Shown piece by piece: positions 18,248 through 26,671 of a stretch of DNA of 64,000 nt; the first letter of the stretch is position 1; the number at the start of each line of letters is the position of its first letter. Under the pieces are notes generated by a model. It was given only the letters and a program-made list of their open reading frames with translations, was not told where the DNA came from and ran no database searches. Both the position numbers and the translations under genes were made by a program. Source of the DNA: Berkiella sp964606325 (GTDB lineage Bacteria > Pseudomonadota > Gammaproteobacteria > Berkiellales > Berkiellaceae); assembly GCA_964606325.1 (NCBI GenBank), contig CAZSGE010000009.1, positions 1 to 64,000 on the forward strand, in the 5' to 3' direction.

Positions 18248-19621
18248 CTATCTGAGTGATCTAGAAAGATCCTCACTTTTTAAAACATTTATTTCATCGA
18301 TGGATTCAACTATGGGTAGCTGGTAAGCGTTGGTTTCAAATAAATCAATACAAATATCTACGGCTTTGGGATCAAGCTTAATTTCTCTCATCTTTTTTAT
18401 TTCTCTGAGTGCAAACTCAATGCCAAGCGCTGGTCGATAAGGGCGGTGTGTTGACATAGCTTCAACAATATCAGCCACTGTGAGAATTTTAGAATGAATT
18501 AAGATTTCATCGCCTTTCAATCCAAGGGGATATCCCGAACCATCTAGATATTCATGGTGTTGACGTACTATTTGAGCAATGGGTCCTGGAAAATCAATAT
18601 CTTTCAATACCTGATAGCCAGCTTCAGGGTGTACTTTAATAATTTCAAATTCACTGTCGGTTAACTTAGATGGTTTTGTTAATATTTCTGCTGGCACGGT
18701 AATTTTGCCAATATCATGCACGGTTGCCGCTAAATAGATTGTATTAATATCATGTTCTTCCAGCCCATATAGTCTTGCAATTTGCGCGGCTAAGTCGGCA
18801 ACGCGCTTTTGATGGCCAGAGGTATAAGGGTCGCGATGCTCCAGCATTGAACCAAGTGCGCCAAGCGTTTGCCTAAAGGTAATTTCCAGCTTGCGTGATT
18901 GTTTTTCTCTTTCGATTACACTTTTTTCATATTTATCTTTGATTCTATTGCGTACAATGCCTAAAAGAATATTATTGCCCAATTCCTCAAACATACGAAT
19001 CACGGTTTCAGTAAATGAATTGATACTTGTCGAATACATAACGAAGATAAAATGTACGGTATCTTCATACATTAAAGGTACAGCTAGCACAGAACGAACA
19101 GAAATTTTATCTGTTTCATTTTTAGATAAAATCATACTATGTTGCTCCGGTGAAACAAGCGCTTGCATTTCAGTTCTTGATGAAGATAAAGCATTTAGTA
19201 TACATTCTTGACCAACCAATCGATTAAAATTCAAGTCATCTCCTTCATAAATAATACCTTTGCCGGACATAGAAATTACTTTAAGTCGTTGTTGAGGATC
19301 ATCTGTAACCGCCAAAACACCGCATAGTGGAAAATATTCATTATCCGTTGTGAGCGCCTGACAACATGTTTTAATCAGATCTTTTTCAGATATGGCACGT
19401 GCAATAGCGGCATTACCATTACTTAATGCCAATAAAGACCAATTTAAATGTTTCATCTCATTTTCATAATTCTTTTGTTTTGTTATATCTACTGCCATGC
19501 CGATAATTTGAATGATCTTTTTTTGCGTACAATGCACAGGCACTAATGTGGTTGAGTAATAACCTGTGCTAGCTGGGAAGACGAGAGGATGTTCAACGTG
19601 TATCGATCTTCTTTTAGACAC
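18248..19621 (-). pseudogene. 3' part of a frameshifted CBS-PAS-GAF-HD-GYP cyclic-di-GMP phosphodiesterase
   Basis: This frame carries the end of a PAS domain (YYSTTLVPVHCTQKK, IIGMAVDITKQKNYE), a GAF domain (residues ~75-225) and a complete HD-GYP domain: VHDIGKI, KVHPEAGYQVL, HHEYLDGSGYPLG and KILTVADIVEAM. HD-GYP enzymes hydrolyse cyclic-di-GMP. The frame begins in the middle of a PAS fold at a GTG with no ribosome site, and the missing first half of that PAS is in the overlapping upstream frame (19543-20739). The two are best read as one gene broken by a frameshift near 19590-19625, by mutation or sequencing error. The catalytic residues are all intact. Confidence 0.75.
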
Positions 19622-20739
19622 CGCCTAAGCGCACTTATCATCTGAGACCCTGTAGCGCCAGGGAATAGATCTAGAATAGGCATTTTGCGGACTTCATCAT
19701 TTGACAGGCCGATGCTTTTCTCACAAGTAGGATTGATCCGAGCAAACTGCAATTCATTGTTTGGCAAAACGTCGATAATAAAGAAGTTGTCTATGCTGTG
19801 TTCAAATATTTCATTAAATCGTTCATTATAGATCCACGAAGTTTTTTCTAAATTCTTTCTAAATGTAATGTCTTGTTTGGCTACCCAAAGGCGTATTATT
19901 TTATCGTTTTCTATTTCGTAAAAGGTATTATTTAAAAACCATAGATCATTGCCAAAGCTGTCTTTTTCATGTGATTCAACATTAAGGCCTCTGAAGTTAT
20001 GTTCGATGTAAAATTTCAGCATCATCCGATTAGTAGAATTATCGGGCAAGCGCTGGGCTACTGTTTGCTTATCTATTAAATCACTTTTTGATACATGATA
20101 AGTTTTTTCATACACCGAGTTACAATCCTTAACTACGCTATTCAATAGCTTTTGAGTGATTTCATCATATGGTAAAGATGTTGGTATAGGTTGCTTTGGC
20201 TCCAAAACAATAATTGGCCCTAAGGGATCGACGGAAAAATTACTCCTTTCTTTTGCTTGTTTATATCTTTTTAGTAATTCAACGTCGCTCAAAAAGGTAT
20301 TTAGGGTGCTATTGTCATTTAATGCTACAACTTCCTTAGAATCAAATATCATCGCTTTGTGGCTAAAAAAGTGATCAAAAAGTGATTGCATAGTGACAAT
20401 GCCAACATATGCTTGATTTTCATTGATTAACACAAAACCATCTACTTTACTCGAAATGATATCCTCAACTGCCGGAAGCAAACATAAAGATGCATGAACT
20501 TTTTTGGCAGATAGCATGATTAAATTCTTGCACAGCGTGTTTTTAAAACATATGTTATGAGTAAAGGCAAAATTGAGGTGATTTGCGGTTAAAAATCCAA
20601 CAAGTTTATTATTTTCTTCAATAATTACAGATGGAATGGGTTTTTCTTTATCAATTTGATTTAAAAGTTCAGGTACAGAAGTATCGCCATTACATACAAT
20701 AATATTTTTGTCGCAAATTTCTGATAGTTTACTGTACAT
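19543..20739 (-). pseudogene. 5' part of the frameshifted CBS-PAS-PAS-GAF-HD-GYP protein
   Basis: The N-terminal ~125 residues resemble a CBS-domain pair (SVIIEENNKLVGFLTANHL, GFVLINENQAYVGIVTMQSL). A first PAS/PAC segment ends with IIRLWVAKQDITFRKNLEKT, and a second PAS begins FNEIFEHSIDNFFIID and runs to MISALRRCLKED. Beyond that the sequence stops looking like PAS, while the continuation is found in the other frame starting at 19621. CBS-PAS sensor modules of this kind regulate the output domain. If translated alone it would be a truncated sensor without the phosphodiesterase. Confidence 0.7.
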
Positions 20740-21009
20740 ATTAAACTGCCTGGTTTTGTGTCAACCTATATGTTGGTACATCAACAGCTGTTTTGTTTTA
20801 TTAATTTACTGATTAGACCTGGCATAAAACCTTATAGTTCAAGATTTGAATTTATACACGCAACCGACAGTACATCATGAGTAGTCTGGAGGTAGGTCAG
20901 GATCCGCCCTTTATCCCCTGATTTTGTCAGAATATCTGAATTTGATAGATTCTATTGTCATAAAAAAGTATTTTAACTGCTTATATATTTAATTTCGGGG
21001 GAAGTTAAG

Positions 21010-22317
21010 ATGGCTCTCAATACTTTTAACATAGAATTATCCACATTAGAAACGGCAGCATTGGCTGGCAATTTCGATGCAGTGAAACGCTTGGTCGCAA
21101 TGAGTGACAAGGCTCCTCAGATTTCAGGTGCTACTTTATTCAAACTATTAGATGGTACCGCTACAACACTCACATCATTTGATGTCCGCAAAAACGCAGA
21201 TATTGCTGCTTACTTGATGGAAAATGGCGAATGGAATTCATATGAACTAGAAAAAGCCTTTCAATCGGCTGGAACAACTAAATCCTTTGTGCAATGGATT
21301 TTAGAGCAAAAGAAATCCTTCCATAATATCTCAGTAATTGAAACTTTAATTCGTGATGCTTATATTGTTGATGAACTTCGTGCGGCAGTAAAAGCAAATG
21401 ACTTAGAAACCTTTACTCTAAAGTTTAAACACTATTCACAAAAACCGAGTTTCGCTGCGAAGATACTGGATAATTTGCCTGTAAAAACAAATAACGCTCT
21501 TAGAAGAAAATTACGCAAAAATGGTATTGAAGGTTTGAGTCAATATTTATCGCCACTACAATCAGATAATATGTCATTATTGCTTTCGAATCTCATATTT
21601 TTTGTTGAAGTTACCAATGTTGCGATGTTGGCTAAACTAGTTGAACATGGGGTAGACCTCAAACTTTTTGAGCAACATGTTGGTTTTCCTATTGAACAAT
21701 GGTGTAAAGACAACAATTGTGAGGATTTATTGCAGATATCGGATGTTAAAGAAAGAATTGAGACTCATCAAATAAGCCGTCTTTTTATTACACAATCGGC
21801 AAGTTTTACACCAGAGCAAGAATCCATGGTATTAGGATATGTGGAAAAACATGGTGTTACAGCATTGCAGCGTGCCTTTGATGGCTCAGCAGCTAAACAT
21901 AACGACAATCAGCTGTATAATTTTCTTGCAATGGGCAATGTACCGAAAATATTATCGCTTCCTGGTGTTTTGCCAACGGATATCAAAGCTAAGTCCTTAA
22001 ACACCTTAATTGTTGATTGTGCAAAACTTGGTCTAACCGATTGTGTTGATATTTTAATAGCGCATGCTAAACGCTATTGTCCTAGCGCGTTACGTTTTTC
22101 AGGTTTAGATATTGGTGCCTTACAAACAATGAACAAAGGTATGGCACAAAAACTACAGCATGCTTTTGAGCCACCTATGCCTGCACAGTCACTGATGTGG
22201 AGAGGACTTTCTTACATCATGAATACAGTTGTTAATCAGGAAGGGTTAGATGATTTAGTAGACGAGTCGATTCCAGAAGATGCTCAGTTTACTTTAAACT
22301 ACAAATTAATGCTTTAG
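21010..22317 (+). CDS. Ankyrin-repeat-like helical protein of unknown function
   Basis: A 435-residue soluble protein. The first repeat is ankyrin-like (ETAALAGNFDAVKRLVAMSD); further degenerate helix pairs follow (DIAAYLMENG, AMLAKLVEHGVDL, GLTDCVDILIAHAKRY). There is no signal peptide or membrane segment. GGGGGAAG lies 7 bases before the ATG. Ankyrin-like proteins are frequent effectors in Legionellales, but delivery is inference. The C-terminus is acidic. The gene ends at a strong palindrome shared with the convergent GNAT gene. Confidence 0.65.
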   Translation: MALNTFNIELSTLETAALAGNFDAVKRLVAMSDKAPQISGATLFKLLDGTATTLTSFDVRKNADIAAYLMENGEWNSYELEKAFQSAGTTKSFVQWILEQKKSFHNISVIETLIRDAYIVDELRAAVKANDLETFTLKFKHYSQKPSFAAKILDNLPVKTNNALRRKLRKNGIEGLSQYLSPLQSDNMSLLLSNLIFFVEVTNVAMLAKLVEHGVDLKLFEQHVGFPIEQWCKDNNCEDLLQISDVKERIETHQISRLFITQSASFTPEQESMVLGYVEKHGVTALQRAFDGSAAKHNDNQLYNFLAMGNVPKILSLPGVLPTDIKAKSLNTLIVDCAKLGLTDCVDILIAHAKRYCPSALRFSGLDIGALQTMNKGMAQKLQHAFEPPMPAQSLMWRGLSYIMNTVVNQEGLDDLVDESIPEDAQFTLNYKLML

Positions 22318-22335
22318 TTAAATCAAAAGTTTAAA

Positions 22336-22371
22336 ACGTGGATTATTGAAACTAACATCAATAATCCACGT
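22336..22371. terminator. Perfect palindrome between convergent genes
   Basis: 14-base perfect arms (ACGTGGATTATTGA and TCAATAATCCACGT) with an 8-base loop, between the ankyrin-like gene and the GNAT gene. A-rich on the left and weakly T-rich on the right, so a bidirectional terminator is likely. Confidence 0.65.
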
Positions 22372-22378
22372 CTTAGCG

Positions 22379-23434
22379 CTAAATATTCTTGCGCCTAGAC
22401 AAAACAGCATTATCTTGCGTATTACTCAAAGAACCAGCATCAGATTTGACTGGCCTCAAAGATTGTGTTGCCATCCATTGGTTTAACATTTCCTTTTTGT
22501 GTGGAAGAGGGCGGCTGATTCTTAATAAACTATCTAGCTTATCTTTATCAAAACTTGGACAGGTTAATTTCATCTTTTCTAGAAATAGTGCGTATGACTC
22601 ACTATCAGAAAATCTTAAGCGATATTTACTATTGATAATTTTAAAGCCTTGCCCAGGATAAAACGTTTCGCCTTCAATCGATGAGAGCAAAGCGATTTCT
22701 TTGCATTGATAGTGAAGCGCAATGAATATAGCACTATGCAGTAAGATTGAACCAAAGTGCTTTCCTTTAAATTCAGCATTCACGCCCAATTGTTCAATTT
22801 CACAGTTTTTTGTTTCCAAATTAATGGTGAAATATATTGCTGCTTGAATGCCCTTTTCTGGCACTTCTAGGGTTAAACAACGTTCAATGACATTCTTGTT
22901 CTTTACGCGGAGATGTCCATTTTTCATGTCAGGATGTTCACCCCAACGAAAAATGGGTAGTTGTTTAACAGCTTGGTAGATTCGTTGTCTGAAGGTAAGT
23001 GGGACATTCGGTGCTTGAAAGAATGGTGGGCGCTCTCCTTGGTATCCGCGCACAATAACAGAACCAGTGCTATGCACATGCGCTAAAAAGCCCCCAAGTT
23101 CACGTGCTAAAAAGTACTCGCGGGGGATAATATGCCGACCGTGAGCCTTGTGGTTGCCATCTTTTGATGCTTTATCAGGTTTTGAACTTTGCAATAAATG
23201 ATTGAAAAAGAAATACTTGTCGTTATATAACTTATAGAAATTAATATTATTTAGAGAATATGTGTCTAATATATTTGAATAATTTTTAGATGTTTGAAAA
23301 GGGATGAAGTAATTATTAATGAAGATATTTTCGTTGAGCAAAGGTTTTATGTTTATAAAATCATATTTGAATTTATCGCTATTATAATTATTTATGTAGC
23401 GTTTGATTATGTCCAAAATCTCTTGATTCATCAT
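22379..23434 (-). CDS. GNAT-fold acetyltransferase-like protein with a long N-terminal region
   Basis: A 351-residue protein. Residues ~200-280 look like a GNAT acetyl-CoA-binding core: IEQLGVNAEFKGKHFGSILL (motif A, with the R/Q-x-x-G-x-G/A loop altered to K-GKHFGS), then CKEIALLSSIEGETFYPGQGFK (motif B-like). The N-terminal ~110 residues are Asn/Tyr/Phe-rich and match no family I recognise. A GAGAAAG site precedes the double ATG. An acetyl acceptor cannot be named. Low GC of the N-terminal part suggests acquired DNA. Confidence 0.55.
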   Translation of the reverse strand: MMNQEILDIIKRYINNYNSDKFKYDFINIKPLLNENIFINNYFIPFQTSKNYSNILDTYSLNNINFYKLYNDKYFFFNHLLQSSKPDKASKDGNHKAHGRHIIPREYFLARELGGFLAHVHSTGSVIVRGYQGERPPFFQAPNVPLTFRQRIYQAVKQLPIFRWGEHPDMKNGHLRVKNKNVIERCLTLEVPEKGIQAAIYFTINLETKNCEIEQLGVNAEFKGKHFGSILLHSAIFIALHYQCKEIALLSSIEGETFYPGQGFKIINSKYRLRFSDSESYALFLEKMKLTCPSFDKDKLDSLLRISRPLPHKKEMLNQWMATQSLRPVKSDAGSLSNTQDNAVLSRRKNI

Positions 23435-23536
23435 TTTACTTTCTCACCCAAAAGAACGAGGCAATTTTAACAAGCAATCACCTAACTTTCAAATGAGAAT
23501 GGGTGTGGTTACAATGTTTTAATCTCACTAGCTACA

Positions 23537-23725
23537 CTAGTGGGTTTTTATAAAGTTTTTTAATTTCTTATAAACTATCCCATGCAAATTAAATAAATAG
23601 GCAATACTCGCAGTTACAATCATCGTGATTTTGAGTTTTTCGGCATATAGCTCATTAGGTATAATAGAATCCATTAACACCCATGATAGCACCCACGTAA
23701 AAGCGACTCTTTCTAACACCGTCAT
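23537..23725 (-). CDS. Small inner-membrane protein (62 residues)
   Basis: Two hydrophobic helices (RVAFTWVLSWVLMDSII and TMIVTASIAYLFNLHGIVY) separated by a short charged loop, with a basic C-terminus (KKLKNFIKTH). GGAAG precedes the ATG with suitable spacing. No family is recognised with confidence. It lies between the GNAT gene and the double-glycine-leader peptide on the same strand. Confidence 0.6.
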   Translation of the reverse strand: MTVLERVAFTWVLSWVLMDSIIPNELYAEKLKITMIVTASIAYLFNLHGIVYKKLKNFIKTH

Positions 23726-23813
23726 GATTTTCTTCCTTCTTCGCTAATGTCCTTCAAAGACTATTTTAATTAGGGTGTAATAGCTTCGAAGGACAAGCCG
23801 ATATTCAACTGAT

Positions 23814-24014
23814 TTACTGTTGTGGTGATGGCGTATACAGATCAACCAATTTATCTACGCCTTCTGCGCCCACTAAAGCACTTGCCGCAATTCCTAAGCC
23901 CACGGGGCCACCGGTGATAAAGCCTGCGGCCAAGCCAAAAATCACGGTGCCTAATTTGCCGATATGAAATCCGCCACTCACTTGATTTACTTCATTTCCA
24001 CTTAAAACTTTCAT
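23814..24014 (-). CDS. Double-glycine-leader peptide, bacteriocin-like precursor
   Basis: A 66-residue peptide with a textbook double-glycine leader: MKVLSGNEVNQVSGG, cleavage expected after the GG at residues 14-15. The mature part would be ~51 residues, Gly/Ala-rich and hydrophobic with GxxxG-type spacings (FGLAAGFITGGPVGLG), like class II bacteriocins or microcins. Its ATG overlaps the stop of the winged-helix gene by 4 bases (ATGA), implying coupled translation. No C39-peptidase ABC exporter or obvious immunity gene is in the window; the 62-residue membrane protein downstream is a possible immunity candidate. Confidence 0.75.
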   Translation of the reverse strand: MKVLSGNEVNQVSGGFHIGKLGTVIFGLAAGFITGGPVGLGIAASALVGAEGVDKLVDLYTPSPQQ

Positions 24015-24496
24015 GTGATCTCCATTTGATTTTTTATACCATTATCAATAACCTCATCAAAACTTTTCCTGCGTTCTCTTTTGATAAAGCAATGCAAGAA
24101 ATTGAAAATGGATTGCCGTGCTGCCTTTTTAGGCAACAAATTAATCAACAACGGTCGCCTTACAGGTGTATGCCCATAGGATGCAGGGTGTATTTTTTTT
24201 ATTTCAGATACACCCAGCCGTGGTTGTTGAATAATTCCCATCGCTTCTAAATGCTGACATGCGCGAAGAATGCGTTTAGGTTTTTTACCCAGCAGTTTCG
24301 CGAATTGAAAGAGAGAATATTGACTGGTGAAATCAGGATTTTGCGCAGCTAAAGCGGCCAAAGTAATCCACACTAATTTTTCCACATCACTTAAGCCTGG
24401 AAAATTCAGCACGAATTTTATTTCTGGTTGCGACATTGCAAAGCAAGGTTTAGATAGTCGCGACATATTCTCGCGCACAGATAAAACCTCGATCAT
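24011..24496 (-). CDS. Winged-helix DNA-binding-like protein coupled to the leader peptide gene
   Basis: A ~161-residue protein. Residues ~35-90 form a winged-helix-like fold (LSDVEKLVWITLAALAAQNP, FQFAKLLGKKPKRILRACQH, LEAMGIIQQPRLG) similar in layout to DnaD/replication-O N-terminal or MarR-like domains. The C-terminus is basic (KKAARQSIF, KRERRKSFDE). It could regulate the peptide operon or be a remnant replication initiator. I chose the ATG at 24496; a TTG at 24511 would add five residues. Nested palindromes lie directly upstream. Confidence 0.6.
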   Translation of the reverse strand: MIEVLSVRENMSRLSKPCFAMSQPEIKFVLNFPGLSDVEKLVWITLAALAAQNPDFTSQYSLFQFAKLLGKKPKRILRACQHLEAMGIIQQPRLGVSEIKKIHPASYGHTPVRRPLLINLLPKKAARQSIFNFLHCFIKRERRKSFDEVIDNGIKNQMEIT

Positions 24497-24524
24497 GGTA
24501 CTACCCGCCAATATTTGTTAGGTG

Positions 24525-24586
24525 TTAAACAAAAATATCAATTCTTAATGCGATTAAGCATCAGCTTGAGTAAATATTTTGTTTAA
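24525..24586. promoter_or_regulatory. Nested palindromes upstream of the winged-helix/leader-peptide operon
   Basis: Outer arms TTAAACAAAAATAT (24525-24538) and ATATTTTGTTTAA (24574-24586) are complementary with one bulge. Between them lies a perfect dyad CTTAAT-GCG-ATTAAG (24544-24558). The position just upstream of a DNA-binding-protein gene suggests an autoregulatory operator; this is inference. Confidence 0.4.
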
Positions 24587-24896
24587 AATACAAAGATTTA
24601 GCAGATTGTAGCCAATCGAGCTTTTTAACTGAGAACGGATGTAATAGAATGCACGAAGCCATGGGCATAAACTCCTTATACAGTTTTGCTTGTGGTTAGC
24701 GCTATGTAAGTGTTACAGCACTTGCGTAGCGCGACTTGTGTAAGATACCAAAAAAGAAATTGTGTTGTAAATACCCAGGTTTAATTAAGAATTTTGTTTT
24801 TGATAAAATCCATCTCAGCGCTAAGAGTCTCTTTTTGCGCTCCTACTTGAACTTTCAAGGGTATTATAAGGGAAGACTTTTGGTTACGGCGCTACT
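24587..24896. other. Intergenic region with a 34-base hairpin
   Basis: About 310 bases without a convincing gene. It contains a hairpin at 24699-24732 (arms GCGCTA...AAGTG and CACTT...TAGCGC, three central mismatches) and the left arm of the inverted repeat that encloses the DUF559 gene (24797-24816). A 68-codon plus-strand frame here has no supporting features. Confidence 0.4.
24797..24816 (+). repeat. Left arm of inverted repeat around the DUF559 gene
   Basis: TTTTTGATAAAATCCATCTC, 20 bases, is the exact reverse complement of 25512-25531. The pair encloses the DUF559 gene and its upstream repeat cluster. Confidence 0.8.
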
Positions 24897-25276
24897 TAAG
24901 AGTCCTTTATTTTTAAATAATTCTCAATATATTCATAGATAGTATGAAGAACACTTTCAACTGAGCTGCGTACTTGTTGATTATCAAATCTTAAAACGCT
25001 CAATCCTAATTCACGAAGGTAAGTGTCACGTGATAAATCTTGTTCAATCGCTTCTGGCTCATAGTGTTGTGATCCATCAACCTCAAGCACAAGTTTGACT
25101 GAAGGAGCGAAAAAATCAACTATATATTTCCCTATTACTTTTTGCCTATAGAATGGAACGCTGAGTATTTGTTTATTTCTAATTAGAAGCCAAAGATGTA
25201 ATTCAGTGGGGGTAAGTTGTTTACGTAATTCGCGGGCATAAGGAATTAAGTTTTTATTATATTTAAGAAATCCCAT
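24896..25276 (-). CDS. DUF559 (Vsr/restriction-endonuclease-like fold) protein
   Basis: A 126-residue protein of the DUF559 family, related to very-short-patch-repair endonucleases. Typical motifs are ELRKQLTPTELHLWLLIRN, FYRQKVIGKYIVDFFAPSVK and LVLEVDGSQHYE (catalytic D/E-x-D-like), with LRELGLSVLRFDNQQV at the end. I start at ATG 25276, with AAGGAAAG 6 bases upstream, which matches the usual N-terminus; the frame stays open upstream to 25468, but that part is made of repeat sequence. It sits inside a 20-base perfect inverted repeat and could be a small mobile or homing-type cassette. Confidence 0.85.
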   Translation of the reverse strand: MGFLKYNKNLIPYARELRKQLTPTELHLWLLIRNKQILSVPFYRQKVIGKYIVDFFAPSVKLVLEVDGSQHYEPEAIEQDLSRDTYLRELGLSVLRFDNQQVRSSVESVLHTIYEYIENYLKIKDS

Positions 25277-25309
25277 TTTAACTTTCCTTGTAGGTTGTTT
25301 TGCGACAAT

Positions 25310-25518
25310 AATTTCTTCCCTTGTAATACCCTGTACGCGAGAGAAGAGGCGTGCTTTAACATGCAGAGATAGCTTTTCAGGAATAATATAATCCAGAAAG
25401 AAATCCCTCTGCGCTACGCGCGTCTCCCTTTTACAAAGGGAGAGCAGAATAGGTCGCGCAGCGACCAATATTTCTTCCCTTGTAAAGGGAAGAGGCGTGC
25501 TTTAGCACGCAGAGATGG
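25310..25518. repeat. Cluster of three related repeat units upstream of the DUF559 gene
   Basis: Units at about 25310-25376 and 25469-25518 share TTTCTTCCCTTGTAA, AGAGGCGTGCTTTA and GCAGAGAT; a third, inverted relative (about 25403-25460) contains CCCTCTGCGC and CTTTTACAAAGGGAGA. Each can fold on itself. Such repeats often accompany DUF559 genes in diverse bacteria (from general knowledge). The rest of the region to 25690 is A/T-rich and shows nothing further. Confidence 0.7.
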
Positions 25519-25531
25519 ATTTTATCAAAAA
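25512..25531 (-). repeat. Right arm of inverted repeat around the DUF559 gene
   Basis: GAGATGGATTTTATCAAAAA, the exact reverse complement of 24797-24816. Its end overlaps a 20-base sequence (25523-25542) repeated at 62111-62130. Confidence 0.8.
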
Positions 25532-25690
25532 ATATTCTAGCTGTTAAAGTCTCTGTAATATGCATTTATGCATAATTCCTAAGTAATTTATTGCATTTTA
25601 TAAACATGCATATCATTATATTTTTACTTTACTCTTAAACAAGATCAGATTAAATTACGCCAATCTTGATCAGCACAAGTAGTAAATCAA

Positions 25691-26653
25691 GTGAGATCAA
25701 ATTTTGATACGCCATGGAAGTTGGTGTTAGAAAGATATTTTAAAGATCTGGTAGATTTTTTGTTGCCTCATATTTCTAGTGAAATTGATTGGACTAAGCC
25801 ACATCAATTTTTAGATAAAGAATTATTATCTATCCAAAAAAATACCAAAGTAGGAAACAAACTTTCAGATAAGCTCATTAAGGTCTATACCAAGCGTGGC
25901 GAAGAAGCTTGGGTGATTGTGCATGTCGAGGTACAGGGCTCTAAAGAACTCAAGTTTGCAGAGAGAATGTGGCAATATTACTACCGAATTTACGATAAAT
26001 ATCAAAAGCCTTTGATGAGTGTGGCAATATTAACTGATGAGAATCAGCAATGGAGGCCAGGTAGCTATGAAAGACAACTATGGGGTTGTCATTTGTATTT
26101 AGAGTACCCAATAATAAAATTAATCGATTTTATAACGAAAGTAGAAAACTTAGAGTATAGTCATAATCCAATTGCTAAAGTGATTCAAGCTCACTTGGCA
26201 GCATTGAGAACGCGTGGTGACGTTAATCTTAGGCTGGAAAACAAACTTAACTTAGTAAAAAAATTGTATCCCTTAGGATATACTAAAGATGATATAAGAA
26301 CCTTATATGCCTTTATTGATTATGCGCTGACTTTGCCAATAGCAATTGAGAAAGAATTTATTGAAAAAATGATAATGTATGAAGAAGAGGTTGGTATGCA
26401 ATTTGTCACTAACGCTGAGCGATTTGGAAGAGAAGATGGTATTCGCTTGGGAAGAGAAGATGGTGGGCGCAATATTCTTAAAGTACTGTTACAGCAAAAG
26501 TTCGGCCAGCTTCATACTGAAATACTTGAGCTTGTTGAAAAAGCCAATTTAGAACAGCTTGAAAATATGTCAAAGGTGTTTTTAGTTGCTAACAATGAAG
26601 AAGAATTGCTTCATCAATTGCAAGCTATTTGTTCACTAGAACCTAGTGTTTGA
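25691..26653 (+). CDS. Rpn/YhgA-type PD-(D/E)XK nuclease family protein
   Basis: A 320-residue protein of the recombination-promoting nuclease/transposase_31 type, with DNA endonuclease activity in studied members. The N-terminal core shows WKLVLERYFKDLVDFLLPH, KVGNKLSDKLIKVY and the catalytic-type VIVHVEVQGSKE (E-x-Q), then YDKYQKPLMSVAILTD. The C-terminus has the near-duplicate GREDGIRLGREDGGR and the DUF4351-like ILKVLLQQKFGQ segment. The start is a GTG with a poor ribosome site. It lies next to the DUF559 cassette in a repeat-rich region, which suggests horizontally acquired DNA. Confidence 0.82.
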   Translation: MRSNFDTPWKLVLERYFKDLVDFLLPHISSEIDWTKPHQFLDKELLSIQKNTKVGNKLSDKLIKVYTKRGEEAWVIVHVEVQGSKELKFAERMWQYYYRIYDKYQKPLMSVAILTDENQQWRPGSYERQLWGCHLYLEYPIIKLIDFITKVENLEYSHNPIAKVIQAHLAALRTRGDVNLRLENKLNLVKKLYPLGYTKDDIRTLYAFIDYALTLPIAIEKEFIEKMIMYEEEVGMQFVTNAERFGREDGIRLGREDGGRNILKVLLQQKFGQLHTEILELVEKANLEQLENMSKVFLVANNEEELLHQLQAICSLEPSV

Positions 26654-26671
26654 ATGTAAATTATAATGAGC

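Noticed and set aside
23526..23549. Hairpin CACTAG-CTACA-CTAGTG followed by T run
   Set aside because: It resembles a plus-strand terminator, but no plus-strand gene ends there and the stop of the small membrane protein overlaps it; meaning unclear, so not listed as a feature.
24736..24942. 68-codon plus-strand frame before the DUF559 gene
   Set aside because: It runs through the inverted-repeat arm and into the end of the DUF559 gene; composition is not protein-like.
25277..25468. N-terminal extension of the DUF559 gene frame
   Set aside because: It is translated repeat sequence; a good ribosome site lies before ATG 25276, which matches the family N-terminus.
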